Source of the DNA: Verrucomicrobiota bacterium
GTDB taxonomy: Bacteria > Verrucomicrobiota > Verrucomicrobiia > Limisphaerales > UBA1100
Assembly: GCA_028343615.1 (NCBI GenBank)
Contig: JAOLZA010000022.1
Coordinates: forward strand, 1 to 39,769
DNA: 39,769 nucleotides
Direction of reading: 5' to 3'
Within the stretch, counting starts at the first letter, position 1. Each line of letters starts with the position of its first letter. Below are positions 1 to 7,831 of the stretch, piece by piece. The notes beneath the pieces are model-generated. The model saw only the letters and a program-made list of their open reading frames with translations. It was not told the DNA's origin and searched no databases. Made by a program: the position numbers and the translations under genes.

Positions 1-1756
1 GCGTGTCCATTTTGTAGTGGTGGACGTTTTCGATGGAAATATCCGTGTGTTCGATGCCGTAAAACCAGCCGCGCCAAAACCAGTCTAGGTCCTGTCCGCT
101 GGCGTCTTCCATCGTGCGGAAAAAATCAGTGGGCGTAGGGCTCTTGAACATCCAGCGGCGCGCGTATTGTTTGAAGGCGTAATCGAACTGCTCGCGGCCG
201 AGCACGCTTTCACGCAGGATATTGAGTGCGAGGGTGGGTTTTGTGTAGGCGTTATAGCCGGTGCTTTGGAGGGAATCGGCGCCGGTCATAATTGGCATTT
301 TGTTGGGGGACTTCAGGTAACTGAGGAGACCACCCATTCGCGCGGGCATAATACGCGAGGGATAGTCGGCTTCCCACTCCTGTTCAGTGAGGAATTGAAG
401 GAATGAGTTAATACCCTCATCCATCCACATCCATTGGCGCTCGTCGGAGTTAATGATCATCGGGAACCAATTGTGGCCCACTTCATGGATGATCACGGAG
501 ATGAGTCCGTACTTGGTGCGCTTGGAATAGGTGCCGTCCTTTTCAGGGCGCGGGCGTTGCCAGCAAATCATCGGGTACTCCATTCCACCGACCGGCGCGT
601 TCACCGAGATGGCAACCGGGTAGGGATAATCAAACGTGTAGCGCGAGTACAACTCCAGCGTGTGCGCCACGGCGTGGGTGCTGTACCGACTCCAAAGCGG
701 CTCGCCTTCCTTCGGCCAATAACTCATCGCCATGATTTTTTTGCCGTTGAGATCCACGCCCATGGCATCCCACAAGAATTTACGCGAGCTGGCGAAGGCA
801 AAGTCTCGCACGTTGTCGGCCTTAAACACCCAAGTCTTTTTGCCCTTCGCCTTTCCCTTTTCGTTCGCCTTTGCTTCGGCGAGGTTGACTATGAAAACCG
901 GCTTCTTTGCAGTACGCGCCTTGGCGAGACGTGCGCGCTGGGTTTTGTTTAAAATCTTATCGGCATTTTGCAGGACACCCGTAGACGCCACCACATGGTC
1001 GGCCGGCGCAGTGATACGCACGAGGTAATTACCAAACTCCAGCGCAAACTCGCCCGTGCCGAGGTACTGTTTATTTTGCCAGCCGGTGACATCCGTATAC
1101 GCGCACATGCGTGGGAACCATTGCGCGATGGCATACAGGTGATTTTTGTCTTCCTTAAAATATTCGTATCCCGTGCGACCGCTAATCTTGGCGGTGTCGT
1201 TGATGTTATAATTCCACTCGACTGAGAACGTGATCGACTTGCCCGGCTTCAACGGCGTGGGTGGAATGACGCGCATCATCGTCTGCACCACCACGTACTT
1301 GAGCGGTTTGCCGGCGGCATCCTTGACGGCGGTGATTTTATGCCCACCATCAAATTTCCGCTTCAACAACATCGCATCGAGTTTATTAAAAGACAGTCCG
1401 GAAAACCCCGGTGCCGTGCGTGACTGCGCGGCGATCATTTTGGGATCCAAAAGATTTTGATCCAGCTGCAGCCACAAATAATCCAGCGTGTCCTGCGAGC
1501 GATTGTGGTACGTAATCGTCTCGCGCCCCGTGATGCGATGCTTCACCTCATCGAGCTCCACATCGATGACATAATCCGCCCGCTGCTGCCAATAGCCTGG
1601 CCCCGGCGCGCCCGAAGCGCGGCGGGCTGCATCCGGCGTGGGCCAGAGATCATCGAGCTGCTTGAAGGGGTCCTTGGGCGCAGCCGACAAAGAAAGTGTG
1701 GCCAAGAGACTCGCCGCGCATAAGCGACGCCAAAAAAGACTGAGTGAATTCAGCAT
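1..1756 (-). CDS. Secreted M1-family zinc aminopeptidase, C-terminus cut by window edge
   Basis: The minus strand is open from an ATG at 1756 to the left edge, giving at least 585 residues; the C-terminus is missing. The N-terminus is signal-peptide-like: two arginines, then a hydrophobic run ending near Ala-Ala-Pro. About 100 residues of beta-rich sequence typical of the M1 N-domain follow. Near the centre lies a GGMEYP stretch, a variant of the GxMEN substrate-binding motif. The zinc site is complete: H424-E425-V-G-H428, then E447 after the 18-residue spacing of HExxHx18E, with Trp430 after Asn429. M1 enzymes release N-terminal residues from peptides; with a signal peptide this one probably acts in the periplasm or outside the cell. 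The start is followed directly by the signal sequence, but no good ribosome-binding site precedes it. It is transcribed away from the Bax-inhibitor gene's 3' end. The family call is firm; the specificity is unknown. Confidence 0.9.
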   Translation of the reverse strand, partial: MLNSLSLFWRRLCAASLLATLSLSAAPKDPFKQLDDLWPTPDAARRASGAPGPGYWQQRADYVIDVELDEVKHRITGRETITYHNRSQDTLDYLWLQLDQNLLDPKMIAAQSRTAPGFSGLSFNKLDAMLLKRKFDGGHKITAVKDAAGKPLKYVVVQTMMRVIPPTPLKPGKSITFSVEWNYNINDTAKISGRTGYEYFKEDKNHLYAIAQWFPRMCAYTDVTGWQNKQYLGTGEFALEFGNYLVRITAPADHVVASTGVLQNADKILNKTQRARLAKARTAKKPVFIVNLAEAKANEKGKAKGKKTWVFKADNVRDFAFASSRKFLWDAMGVDLNGKKIMAMSYWPKEGEPLWSRYSTHAVAHTLELYSRYTFDYPYPVAISVNAPVGGMEYPMICWQRPRPEKDGTYSKRTKYGLISVIIHEVGHNWFPMIINSDERQWMWMDEGINSFLQFLTEQEWEADYPSRIMPARMGGLLSYLKSPNKMPIMTGADSLQSTGYNAYTKPTLALNILRESVLGREQFDYAFKQYARRWMFKSPTPTDFFRTMEDASGQDLDWFWRGWFYGIEHTDISIENVHHYKMDT

Positions 1757-1824
1757 AGGGATGGGTTTGCTTTACCCAATCTCCGCTGAAAATGCAATGC
1801 CGGAAGCGTTAAGTGTTCGGCAGA

Positions 1825-2586
1825 TTACCGACTGCGAAGCTTCATTAGCAAATGCAGGATTTCTATGTAGAGCCAGATGAGCGTAACCATTAGGCCGAAT
1901 GCACCTAGCCATTCCATGTACTTAGGCGCGCCGTTGTCCGCGCCATTTTCGATGAAGTCAAAATCCAGCACGAGGTTGAGCGCGGCGATGATGCAAATAA
2001 ACACGCTGATGCCAATGCCGATGGGGGAGGCATCGTGTAGGAAAGGAATGGCAACCCCGAACATCCCGAGCACGAAGCTGGCCATGTATACGAGGAAGAT
2101 GCCACCGGTGGCAGCGGCGACACCGAGCTTGAAATTCTCGGTAGCCTTGATGAGTCCGCTCCGATAAGCGCCCAGTAACGCGAATAAAATACCAAAGGTC
2201 AGGCCCGTCGCCTGCAATACGATGCCGGGGAATTTCGATTCAGCAAATGCGGAAAGTGCACCGATGAATAAGCCTTCCAACGCAGCATAAATGGGCGCAG
2301 TGACGGGGGCCCACGTGGGTTTGAATATGGTGATCAGTGCGAAGATCAATCCGCCAATCGCACCGCCAATCATATAGCCGAACAAACCCGGTGCAGTGAC
2401 CATTTGGCCCTCGGCGTTAACGGTAATCACCATTTTCCAAGTGATTGACGCGAAGGCCACCAGCAAGACCAGCAGGAACGCCGTTTTGTGCACGGTGCCC
2501 ATCAGGGTCATCCGATCGTCACCAGTAAGGTCGACATGGCGGGTGAATGTTTTGTCGTTGAGAACGGGATTGCCGGATCGCATCAT
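1825..2586 (-). CDS. YccA / Bax inhibitor-1 family integral membrane protein
   Basis: This 253-residue protein has about seven hydrophobic segments. It begins with a short soluble leader containing SGNPVLNDKTF, which resembles the conserved leader of the bacterial YccA-like Bax inhibitor-1 branch. The later segments carry small and acidic residues (FDFIENG near residue 215), as in this family's putative pore region. Known relatives are Ca2+-leak channels, or in E. coli YccA a modulator of the FtsH protease; which applies here cannot be read from sequence. Two consecutive Met codons (2586 and 2583) could each start it. It is divergent from the POT transporter across about 140 bases, so the two may share a regulatory region, but no operator is evident. 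Confidence 0.85.
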   Translation of the reverse strand: MMRSGNPVLNDKTFTRHVDLTGDDRMTLMGTVHKTAFLLVLLVAFASITWKMVITVNAEGQMVTAPGLFGYMIGGAIGGLIFALITIFKPTWAPVTAPIYAALEGLFIGALSAFAESKFPGIVLQATGLTFGILFALLGAYRSGLIKATENFKLGVAAATGGIFLVYMASFVLGMFGVAIPFLHDASPIGIGISVFICIIAALNLVLDFDFIENGADNGAPKYMEWLGAFGLMVTLIWLYIEILHLLMKLRSR

Positions 2587-2726
2587 AGTGTTTCCTCCAA
2601 AAACTTTGCCGGTCTGGCCGGACAGAGCAGGACGTTATCACAAAATCACCCTTTCGTCTATCCAGCGCTATTGTCCCACAGGTTTTCCCTCGCCATCACG
2701 CATTGGCTCGGCCAACATCCACCGCT

Positions 2727-4775
2727 ATGGCCGATTCGCCTTATCTGACCGCGCCGGTGAAAAGCAAGGGCATGCCCAAAGGCATCCCGTACATCATCGG
2801 CAACGAGGCTGCGGAGCGTTATTCCTTTTATGGAATGAAAGCCATCCTGGTGATCTTCATGACCAAATATCTGATGGACAACAACGGCGAGGTCGCGCCG
2901 ATGTCGGAGGGGGATGCGAAGGTTTGGTATCATTTGTTCAACAGCGCGGTTTATTTTACGCCGTTGTTGGGAGCAATCATCGCCGATGCGTTTTTCGGAA
3001 AATACAAAACTATCATCGGCCTTTCCTTGGTGTACTGCGCGGGGCATTTGGCGTTGGCGTTGGATGAAACGCGGCTGGGACTTACAGTGGGGCTCACGTT
3101 GATCGCCATTGGCGCAGGGGGTATCAAGCCATGCGTATCAGCGCACGTGGGAGATCAGTTTGGCAAAACCAATGGGCATCTGCTTTCGAAAATTTTCGCG
3201 TGGTTTTATTTTTCCATTAATTTTGGCGCGTTTCTTTCGCAAATTATGACGCCGGTTTTGCTCGATCGCTATGGACCGCACGTGGCCTTCGGCGTGCCGG
3301 GCGGGTTGATGTTGCTAGCGACGATTGTGTTTTGGATGGGACGCGAAAAATTCATCCACATTCCCGCGGGTGGGATGGGATTCATCAAGGAAACCTTCAG
3401 CAAAACCGGCCTGAAAATTATCGGGCGGCTGTGCGTGATTTATATTTTTGTGGCGATGTTCTGGGCGTTATTCGATCAATCCAGCTCCGCGTGGGTTTTG
3501 CAGGCGGATAAAATGGATCGCAACTTGCTCGGCCTTGAGTGGCTACCTTCGCAGATTGGCGCGATCAATCCGGTGATGATCATGACCTTCATCCCGATTT
3601 TTACTTGGCTAATTTACCCAGCACTCAACCGCGTGTTCCCGTTGACACCGTTGCGAAAAATCGCCATCGGTTTTTTTGTAGCCGTCCCGTCCTTCCTCAT
3701 CCCCGCTTGGATCGAAACCCAAATCGCCGGAGGAGAGCTGCCGAACATCATCTGGCAAATCGCCGCGTACGTGGTGCTCACTGCGGCAGAGGTTTTTATC
3801 TCCATTACTGCACTGGAATTTTCATACACGCAAGCGCCAAAGAAAATGAAATCGCTCATCCTCGGTTTCTTTTTGATGTCCGTCTCCATCGGCAATCTTT
3901 TCACCGCCGGCGTCAATCATTTCATCCAAAACCCCTCGCCGTCATTCAAGGCTGACGTGAAGGGCACTTATGTTTTGCAACTGGAGGTGGGTGATGGCGA
4001 AACAACTGAAACCGACACAGTCACAATCGAAGTCGGGCCTGAAAAAATTGAACCGAGCCTGTTGAGAAAATTATGGGACGGCCTGCGGAACAGAACGGAT
4101 GGGAAAAAGAAATCCGACAGTCCAAAGGGAGAAAAAGAAACCACCAAAAAACCGCCCACCGCCAACGCCGGCAACTCCCGCGCCGTTCCGCCCAGCCAGC
4201 TCGTGCGCCTGTACGGCACGGCCGGCAAGGGAGATTATAATGGGGTGTTCACTTATGCCTGGAAGTTTGTTTTACAACCCGAAGATGCGAATGCCATCAC
4301 GCTGCATAAGGCGGACACACGAAACGCGCATTTCACACCCAGGACTGAAGGCGCATACGAGCTGGAATTTGTCGTGAGAGTGGGCGAAGCCGCAGAAGCC
4401 GTGGCCACCAATACCGTCATCATTCTAGTAACCGACGGAAACCTGCCGCCCGTTGTCAACATCGCCGAAGGCGGCGAAGTGCCGATCAACCAGCGGGTGA
4501 TGCTCAATGGCGCGGACACGTCCGACCCCAATGGCGACTCGCTCACTTACAGGTGGAGTTTCGTTTCCGTGCCCGAGGGCAGCAAACTTGCCAACGCAAA
4601 TCTCAAGGGACCCACCTTTCCAGGGCCCACCAGCAAGCTCACGGGCGCCAATTATTACCTATTTTTCGCGGGCATGATGCTGCTGGCCGCTTTAATCTTC
4701 ATCCCTGTGGCGATGGCGTACAAACCCAAGGAATACCTACAGGACGAGGCGGAAAGTGGTGAAACTGAGGGCTAA
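2727..4775 (+). CDS. POT/PTR2-family proton-coupled peptide transporter with PKD-like insertion
   Basis: The ATG at 2727 gives 682 residues; a TTG at 2703 in the same frame would add eight unconvincing residues. Residues about 25-36 carry the POT signature ([11 protein letters not shown], a form of ExxERFxYYG) that couples proton and peptide binding. About twelve membrane segments follow, as in di/tripeptide permeases. Between the penultimate and last transmembrane segments, residues about 403-635 are a soluble insertion made of immunoglobulin-like PKD modules: a second-half module ([12 protein letters not shown]), a full module after a Lys/Pro-rich linker, and a first-half module ([19 protein letters not shown]). 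The transporter sequence then resumes with SKLTGANYY and a final helix. Transporters of this family normally have only a short loop here. The insert probably faces the periplasm. Transport of peptides is inferred from family; the role of the insert is unknown. Confidence 0.88.
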   Translation: MADSPYLTAPVKSKGMPKGIPYIIGNEAAERYSFYGMKAILVIFMTKYLMDNNGEVAPMSEGDAKVWYHLFNSAVYFTPLLGAIIADAFFGKYKTIIGLSLVYCAGHLALALDETRLGLTVGLTLIAIGAGGIKPCVSAHVGDQFGKTNGHLLSKIFAWFYFSINFGAFLSQIMTPVLLDRYGPHVAFGVPGGLMLLATIVFWMGREKFIHIPAGGMGFIKETFSKTGLKIIGRLCVIYIFVAMFWALFDQSSSAWVLQADKMDRNLLGLEWLPSQIGAINPVMIMTFIPIFTWLIYPALNRVFPLTPLRKIAIGFFVAVPSFLIPAWIETQIAGGELPNIIWQIAAYVVLTAAEVFISITALEFSYTQAPKKMKSLILGFFLMSVSIGNLFTAGVNHFIQNPSPSFKADVKGTYVLQLEVGDGETTETDTVTIEVGPEKIEPSLLRKLWDGLRNRTDGKKKSDSPKGEKETTKKPPTANAGNSRAVPPSQLVRLYGTAGKGDYNGVFTYAWKFVLQPEDANAITLHKADTRNAHFTPRTEGAYELEFVVRVGEAAEAVATNTVIILVTDGNLPPVVNIAEGGEVPINQRVMLNGADTSDPNGDSLTYRWSFVSVPEGSKLANANLKGPTFPGPTSKLTGANYYLFFAGMMLLAALIFIPVAMAYKPKEYLQDEAESGETEG

Positions 4776-4804
4776 TAAAGTCCTATTTATTACGGAAAGA
4801 CCTG

Positions 4805-4833
4805 TTGACACAGCTCTTTGTTTCTGGTCTATT
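4805..4833 (+). promoter_or_regulatory. Candidate sigma-70-type promoter for rplU-rpmA
   Basis: A perfect TTGACA at 4805-4810 is followed after 17 bases by TCTATT (4828-4833), which matches the -10 consensus at four of six positions. It lies about 40 bases before the rplU ATG, leaving a short leader. This is the strongest promoter-like match found upstream of a gene in this window; the start site is not proven. Confidence 0.5.
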
Positions 4834-4873
4834 CCCCGTCCCTTTTCGCAGTTTTTGCACAATTTTTAAGCTT

Positions 4874-5188
4874 ATGTATGCAGTATTTGAAACCGGCGGC
4901 AAACAGTACCGCGCCTCGGCTGGCGACCTCCTCAAAGTGGAGTTACTCGGCAACGACGATGGCGCCACGGTGACGTTTGACCGCGTGTTGCTCGTGAACA
5001 ACGACGGCAAAGTAACCATCGGCGCTCCAACCGTAGAGAACGCAACCGTGACCGCCGAAGTGGTGGAAGCGGAGCGCAAAGACAAAAAGGTTATCATTTT
5101 CAAAATGAAACGCCGTAAGCACAGCCGGACCAAGAATGGCCATCGCCAGCGCCATTCGATTGTGAAGATCACCGACATCAAAGTTTAA
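4874..5188 (+). CDS. rplU: 50S ribosomal protein L21
   Basis: The 104-residue product starts [14 protein letters not shown], the canonical L21 N-terminus, so the ATG at 4874 was chosen over an upstream TTG at 4805 that would add 23 residues unlike L21. The centre has the beta-rich L21 core and the C-terminus is the basic RNA-binding tail ([16 protein letters not shown]). L21 binds 23S rRNA in the large subunit. It is followed 12 bases later by rpmA in the conserved rplU-rpmA order, and the pair has its own upstream promoter-like site and downstream terminator. The start has no clear Shine-Dalgarno site. Confidence 0.97.
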   Translation: MYAVFETGGKQYRASAGDLLKVELLGNDDGATVTFDRVLLVNNDGKVTIGAPTVENATVTAEVVEAERKDKKVIIFKMKRRKHSRTKNGHRQRHSIVKITDIKV

Positions 5189-5200
5189 TCCCGAAGAACC

Positions 5201-5467
5201 ATGGCACATAAAAAAGGACAGGGCTCCGTCAAGAACGGCCGCGACAGCAACCCGAAAAGCCTCGGGCTCAAGGTGGGCAACCAACAGCTCGTGAACGCTG
5301 GCACCATTCTCGTCCGCCAACGCGGCACCAAGTGGCACAAGGGCGCGCACGTCGGCATTGGCCGCGATTTTACGTTGTTCGCACTGGAGACCGGTCGCGT
5401 AAAGTTCGATAAAAACAGAGGCAACAGCCGCGTGAACATCGAGCCGGTAGTCACGGAGCAAAACTAG
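5201..5467 (+). CDS. rpmA: 50S ribosomal protein L27
   Basis: The 88-residue product begins [19 protein letters not shown], the typical L27 N-terminus whose flexible end reaches the peptidyl-transferase centre of the large subunit. There is no N-terminal extension of the kind that is proteolytically removed in some Firmicutes. The remainder has the L27 core ([19 protein letters not shown]). The gene is the second of the rplU-rpmA unit and is followed by a strong intrinsic terminator at 5498-5524. The identification is unambiguous. Confidence 0.97.
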   Translation: MAHKKGQGSVKNGRDSNPKSLGLKVGNQQLVNAGTILVRQRGTKWHKGAHVGIGRDFTLFALETGRVKFDKNRGNSRVNIEPVVTEQN

Positions 5468-5497
5468 CCGCTTCCCGCCAGAGAAAACCATTTCACG

Positions 5498-5524
5498 GCG
5501 AGGCCCTGTGCCTCGCTTTTTTTT
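5498..5524 (+). terminator. Intrinsic terminator after rplU-rpmA
   Basis: A perfect 7-bp GC-rich stem, 5498-5504 with 5510-5516, closes a 5-base loop and is followed at once by eight T residues (5517-5524). It ends the ribosomal-protein unit only about 20 bases before the obgE ATG. obgE is therefore either read through or driven by a promoter within or beyond this region. Confidence 0.85.
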
Positions 5525-5544
5525 GCCCCGAACCCAATCCCACA

Positions 5545-6669
5545 ATGTTTGTCGACCAAGTAAAAGTTTATGCCCGCGCCGGCCACGGTGGACGCGGTTG
5601 TGTGTCTTTCCGGCGCGAATCCTTCGAGCCCAAAGGCGGCCCCGATGGCGGCGATGGCGGCCGCGGCGGCAGTGTCATCCTCGAGGCCAGCCACGATCTC
5701 AACAATCTGGTCGCACAATTCTTTGTACCTCGGCTCATCGCCAAAAATGGCAACCACGGCGAAGGCGCAAAGAAGACCGGCAAATCCGGAAAAGATGTGA
5801 TCATTAAAGTGCCCTGTGGCACGGTGGTTTGGAAACTATCCAACCCAGCGCTCACCGAAGCTGAACCGGAAGGCGAACGCGTGGAAAATTTCGAGGGTGA
5901 ACAGGCAATGGAAATTGACCTCGCCGCAGAAACCGACGAAGACGCCCCGCCAGTGCCGGAACTGTCCATCGGCCAAGAAGCCGAACTGGTGGTGGACCTC
6001 ACCGAGCACGGCAAACAATTCATCCTCTGCACCGGCGGACGCGGCGGGCAGGGCAATCATCACTTTGCCACGCCACGCAATCAAGCACCACGCCACGCCC
6101 AACCCGGCGAACCCGGCGGCGAAGGTAATTATCATTTCGAGCTGCGACTAATGGCCGACGTCGGCTTGGTCGGATATCCGAACGCCGGCAAGAGCACGCT
6201 GCTCAACGCCATTTCCCATGCCAAGCCGAAGATCGCCGCGTATCCATTCACCACGCTGCACCCGCAAATTGGCGTGGTGGAAATGGACGGCTGGGAACGG
6301 TACACCGTATGCGATATCCCCGGCATCATCGAAGGCGCTCACAACAACGTTGGCCTCGGCCACGCCTTCCTACGACACATCCGCCGCTGCCAAACGCTGT
6401 GCGTCATCCTCGATATGGCCGGTGCCGACGACCGCGATCCGTGCGATGACTACGAAAAAATATTGCGCGAGCTGGAGCTATACGATGAAGCGATGCTCGC
6501 CAAACCCCATCTTGTGGCAGCGAACAAAATGGACGAAGACACCGCCATCGAATACCTAGCCCAATTTCGCAAACGTTTCCCCAAAGTGGAAGTGATGGAA
6601 ATAATGGCCGCCATCGACGAAGGCGTCCCCGAGCTAATGGAACGCTTCCGCAAAGCGGCCAAAGCGTAA
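5545..6669 (+). CDS. obgE: Obg-family ribosome-assembly GTPase
   Basis: This 374-residue protein has the glycine-rich Obg fold at residues about 1-200 (GHGGRGCVSFRRE near the start, GGRGGQGNHHF later) followed by a GTPase domain. G1 is GYPNAGKST near 208-216, G3 is DIPGIIEGA and G4 is NKMD. Obg GTPases act in 50S subunit maturation and stress signalling, and lie beside rplU-rpmA in many bacteria, as here. Two departures from common forms can be seen. An acidic stretch of roughly 40 residues (about 100-145, rich in Glu/Asp/Pro) is inserted between PCGTVVW and the DLTEHGKQF strand. The protein also ends soon after the G domain, so the C-terminal OCT domain of some Obg proteins is absent. Confidence 0.95.
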   Translation: MFVDQVKVYARAGHGGRGCVSFRRESFEPKGGPDGGDGGRGGSVILEASHDLNNLVAQFFVPRLIAKNGNHGEGAKKTGKSGKDVIIKVPCGTVVWKLSNPALTEAEPEGERVENFEGEQAMEIDLAAETDEDAPPVPELSIGQEAELVVDLTEHGKQFILCTGGRGGQGNHHFATPRNQAPRHAQPGEPGGEGNYHFELRLMADVGLVGYPNAGKSTLLNAISHAKPKIAAYPFTTLHPQIGVVEMDGWERYTVCDIPGIIEGAHNNVGLGHAFLRHIRRCQTLCVILDMAGADDRDPCDDYEKILRELELYDEAMLAKPHLVAANKMDEDTAIEYLAQFRKRFPKVEVMEIMAAIDEGVPELMERFRKAAKA

Positions 6670-6712
6670 ATCTCTTTTCCACACAAACCTTTTCCCTTAA
6701 CCTCCGCGTCCC

Positions 6713-7816
6713 ATGTTACGAGCTGGTATTGTTGGATTGCCGAATGTGGGTAAATCCACGCTGTTTAACGCATTGACCCGCACCCGCAAAGCGGAGGCAG
6801 CGAATTATCCTTTTTGCACGATCGACCCCAACGTAGGCGTCGTCACAGTGCCGGATGCGCGCCTCGCACCTTTATCCAGAATCGAAAACTCTGCCGAGAT
6901 TTTGCCGGCTGCGTTTGAGTTTGTGGATATTGCGGGCCTTGTCGCAGGTGCCTCGCAGGGCGAGGGCATGGGCAACCAGTTTCTCAGCCACATCCGCGAG
7001 GTGGATGCGGTGGTGCAGGTGATTCGGTGCTTTGAAGATACCGATGTCCACCACGTCACCGGTAGCGTGGATCCGGTGCGCGATATTGAAACCATCACCA
7101 CCGAACTGATCCTGGCCGACCTTGAGAGTTTGCGCCGCCAACTGCCCAAAATTGAAAAGGACGCCAAGCGCGGTGACAAAGACGCTGCCGCCAAGCTAGC
7201 CGCGATACAAAAACTCGAACCGCATTTGGATGCCGGCAAACCCGCCATCACCCTAGACTGGGAATCCGAAACACAAGCTGCCGCCCACGGGTTGTTTCTG
7301 CTCAGTGCCAAGCCCACCATACTCGCCGCCAACGTCAAGGATTCCGATCTCGCAGACGCTGAAGCTAATCCCTTTGTTGAACAAGTGCGCGCGTACGGCC
7401 GCAAACATCACGGCTGCGACACCGTCGTGATCAGCGCGCAAATCGAAAGCGAACTCGCCGACCTCGATGAAGCCGAAGCAGCCGAATTTCTCGCAGATCT
7501 CGGAGTGGCCGAGAGCGGCGTGGGCCTCCTCATTCGGGCCGCTTATCATTTGCTTGGCCTGCGTACTTACTTCACTTGCGGCCCCAAGGAAACCCGCGCC
7601 TGGACCATTCGAATTGGCGATACTGCGCCGCAAGCCGCAGGCGTTATCCACACTGATTTTGAGCGGGGCTTCATTAAAGCCGAAACCGTCGCCTATGACG
7701 ACCTCATTTCCCACGGCTCCATCTTGGCCGCTAAGGAGAAGGGATTGTATCGGCAGGAAGGCAAAGAATACGTCGTGCAGGACGGCGATGTGATTTTGTT
7801 CAAGTTCAACGTGTGA
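6713..7816 (+). CDS. ychF: YchF-type redox-regulated ATPase
   Basis: This 367-residue P-loop protein opens with [18 protein letters not shown], the G1 motif of YchF/OLA1. The [14 protein letters not shown]-like switch region (here [15 protein letters not shown]) and the G3 motif [17 protein letters not shown] follow. G4 is the non-canonical NVKDSD, in keeping with the family's preference for ATP over GTP. A helical coiled-coil segment (residues about 130-170) and a C-terminal TGS domain ([17 protein letters not shown] to the end) complete the usual architecture and length. YchF binds ribosomes and is linked to oxidative-stress responses. It starts 43 bases after obgE on the same strand, with no terminator seen between them. 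Confidence 0.96.
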   Translation: MLRAGIVGLPNVGKSTLFNALTRTRKAEAANYPFCTIDPNVGVVTVPDARLAPLSRIENSAEILPAAFEFVDIAGLVAGASQGEGMGNQFLSHIREVDAVVQVIRCFEDTDVHHVTGSVDPVRDIETITTELILADLESLRRQLPKIEKDAKRGDKDAAAKLAAIQKLEPHLDAGKPAITLDWESETQAAAHGLFLLSAKPTILAANVKDSDLADAEANPFVEQVRAYGRKHHGCDTVVISAQIESELADLDEAEAAEFLADLGVAESGVGLLIRAAYHLLGLRTYFTCGPKETRAWTIRIGDTAPQAAGVIHTDFERGFIKAETVAYDDLISHGSILAAKEKGLYRQEGKEYVVQDGDVILFKFNV

Positions 7817-7831
7817 CCTGCGCACGCAGAT

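Noticed and set aside
1-1723. Several plus-strand frames in the first 1.7 kb
   Set aside because: They are shadows of the minus-strand M1 peptidase, which is continuous and has a complete zinc motif.
4773-4793. AT-only hairpin TAATAAA/TTTATTA after the POT transporter
   Set aside because: The stem is all A/T and lacks a T tract, so it is a poor intrinsic terminator.
4943-5545. 200-codon minus-strand frame over rplU-rpmA
   Set aside because: It is the antisense shadow of two certain ribosomal-protein genes and has no recognisable protein features.
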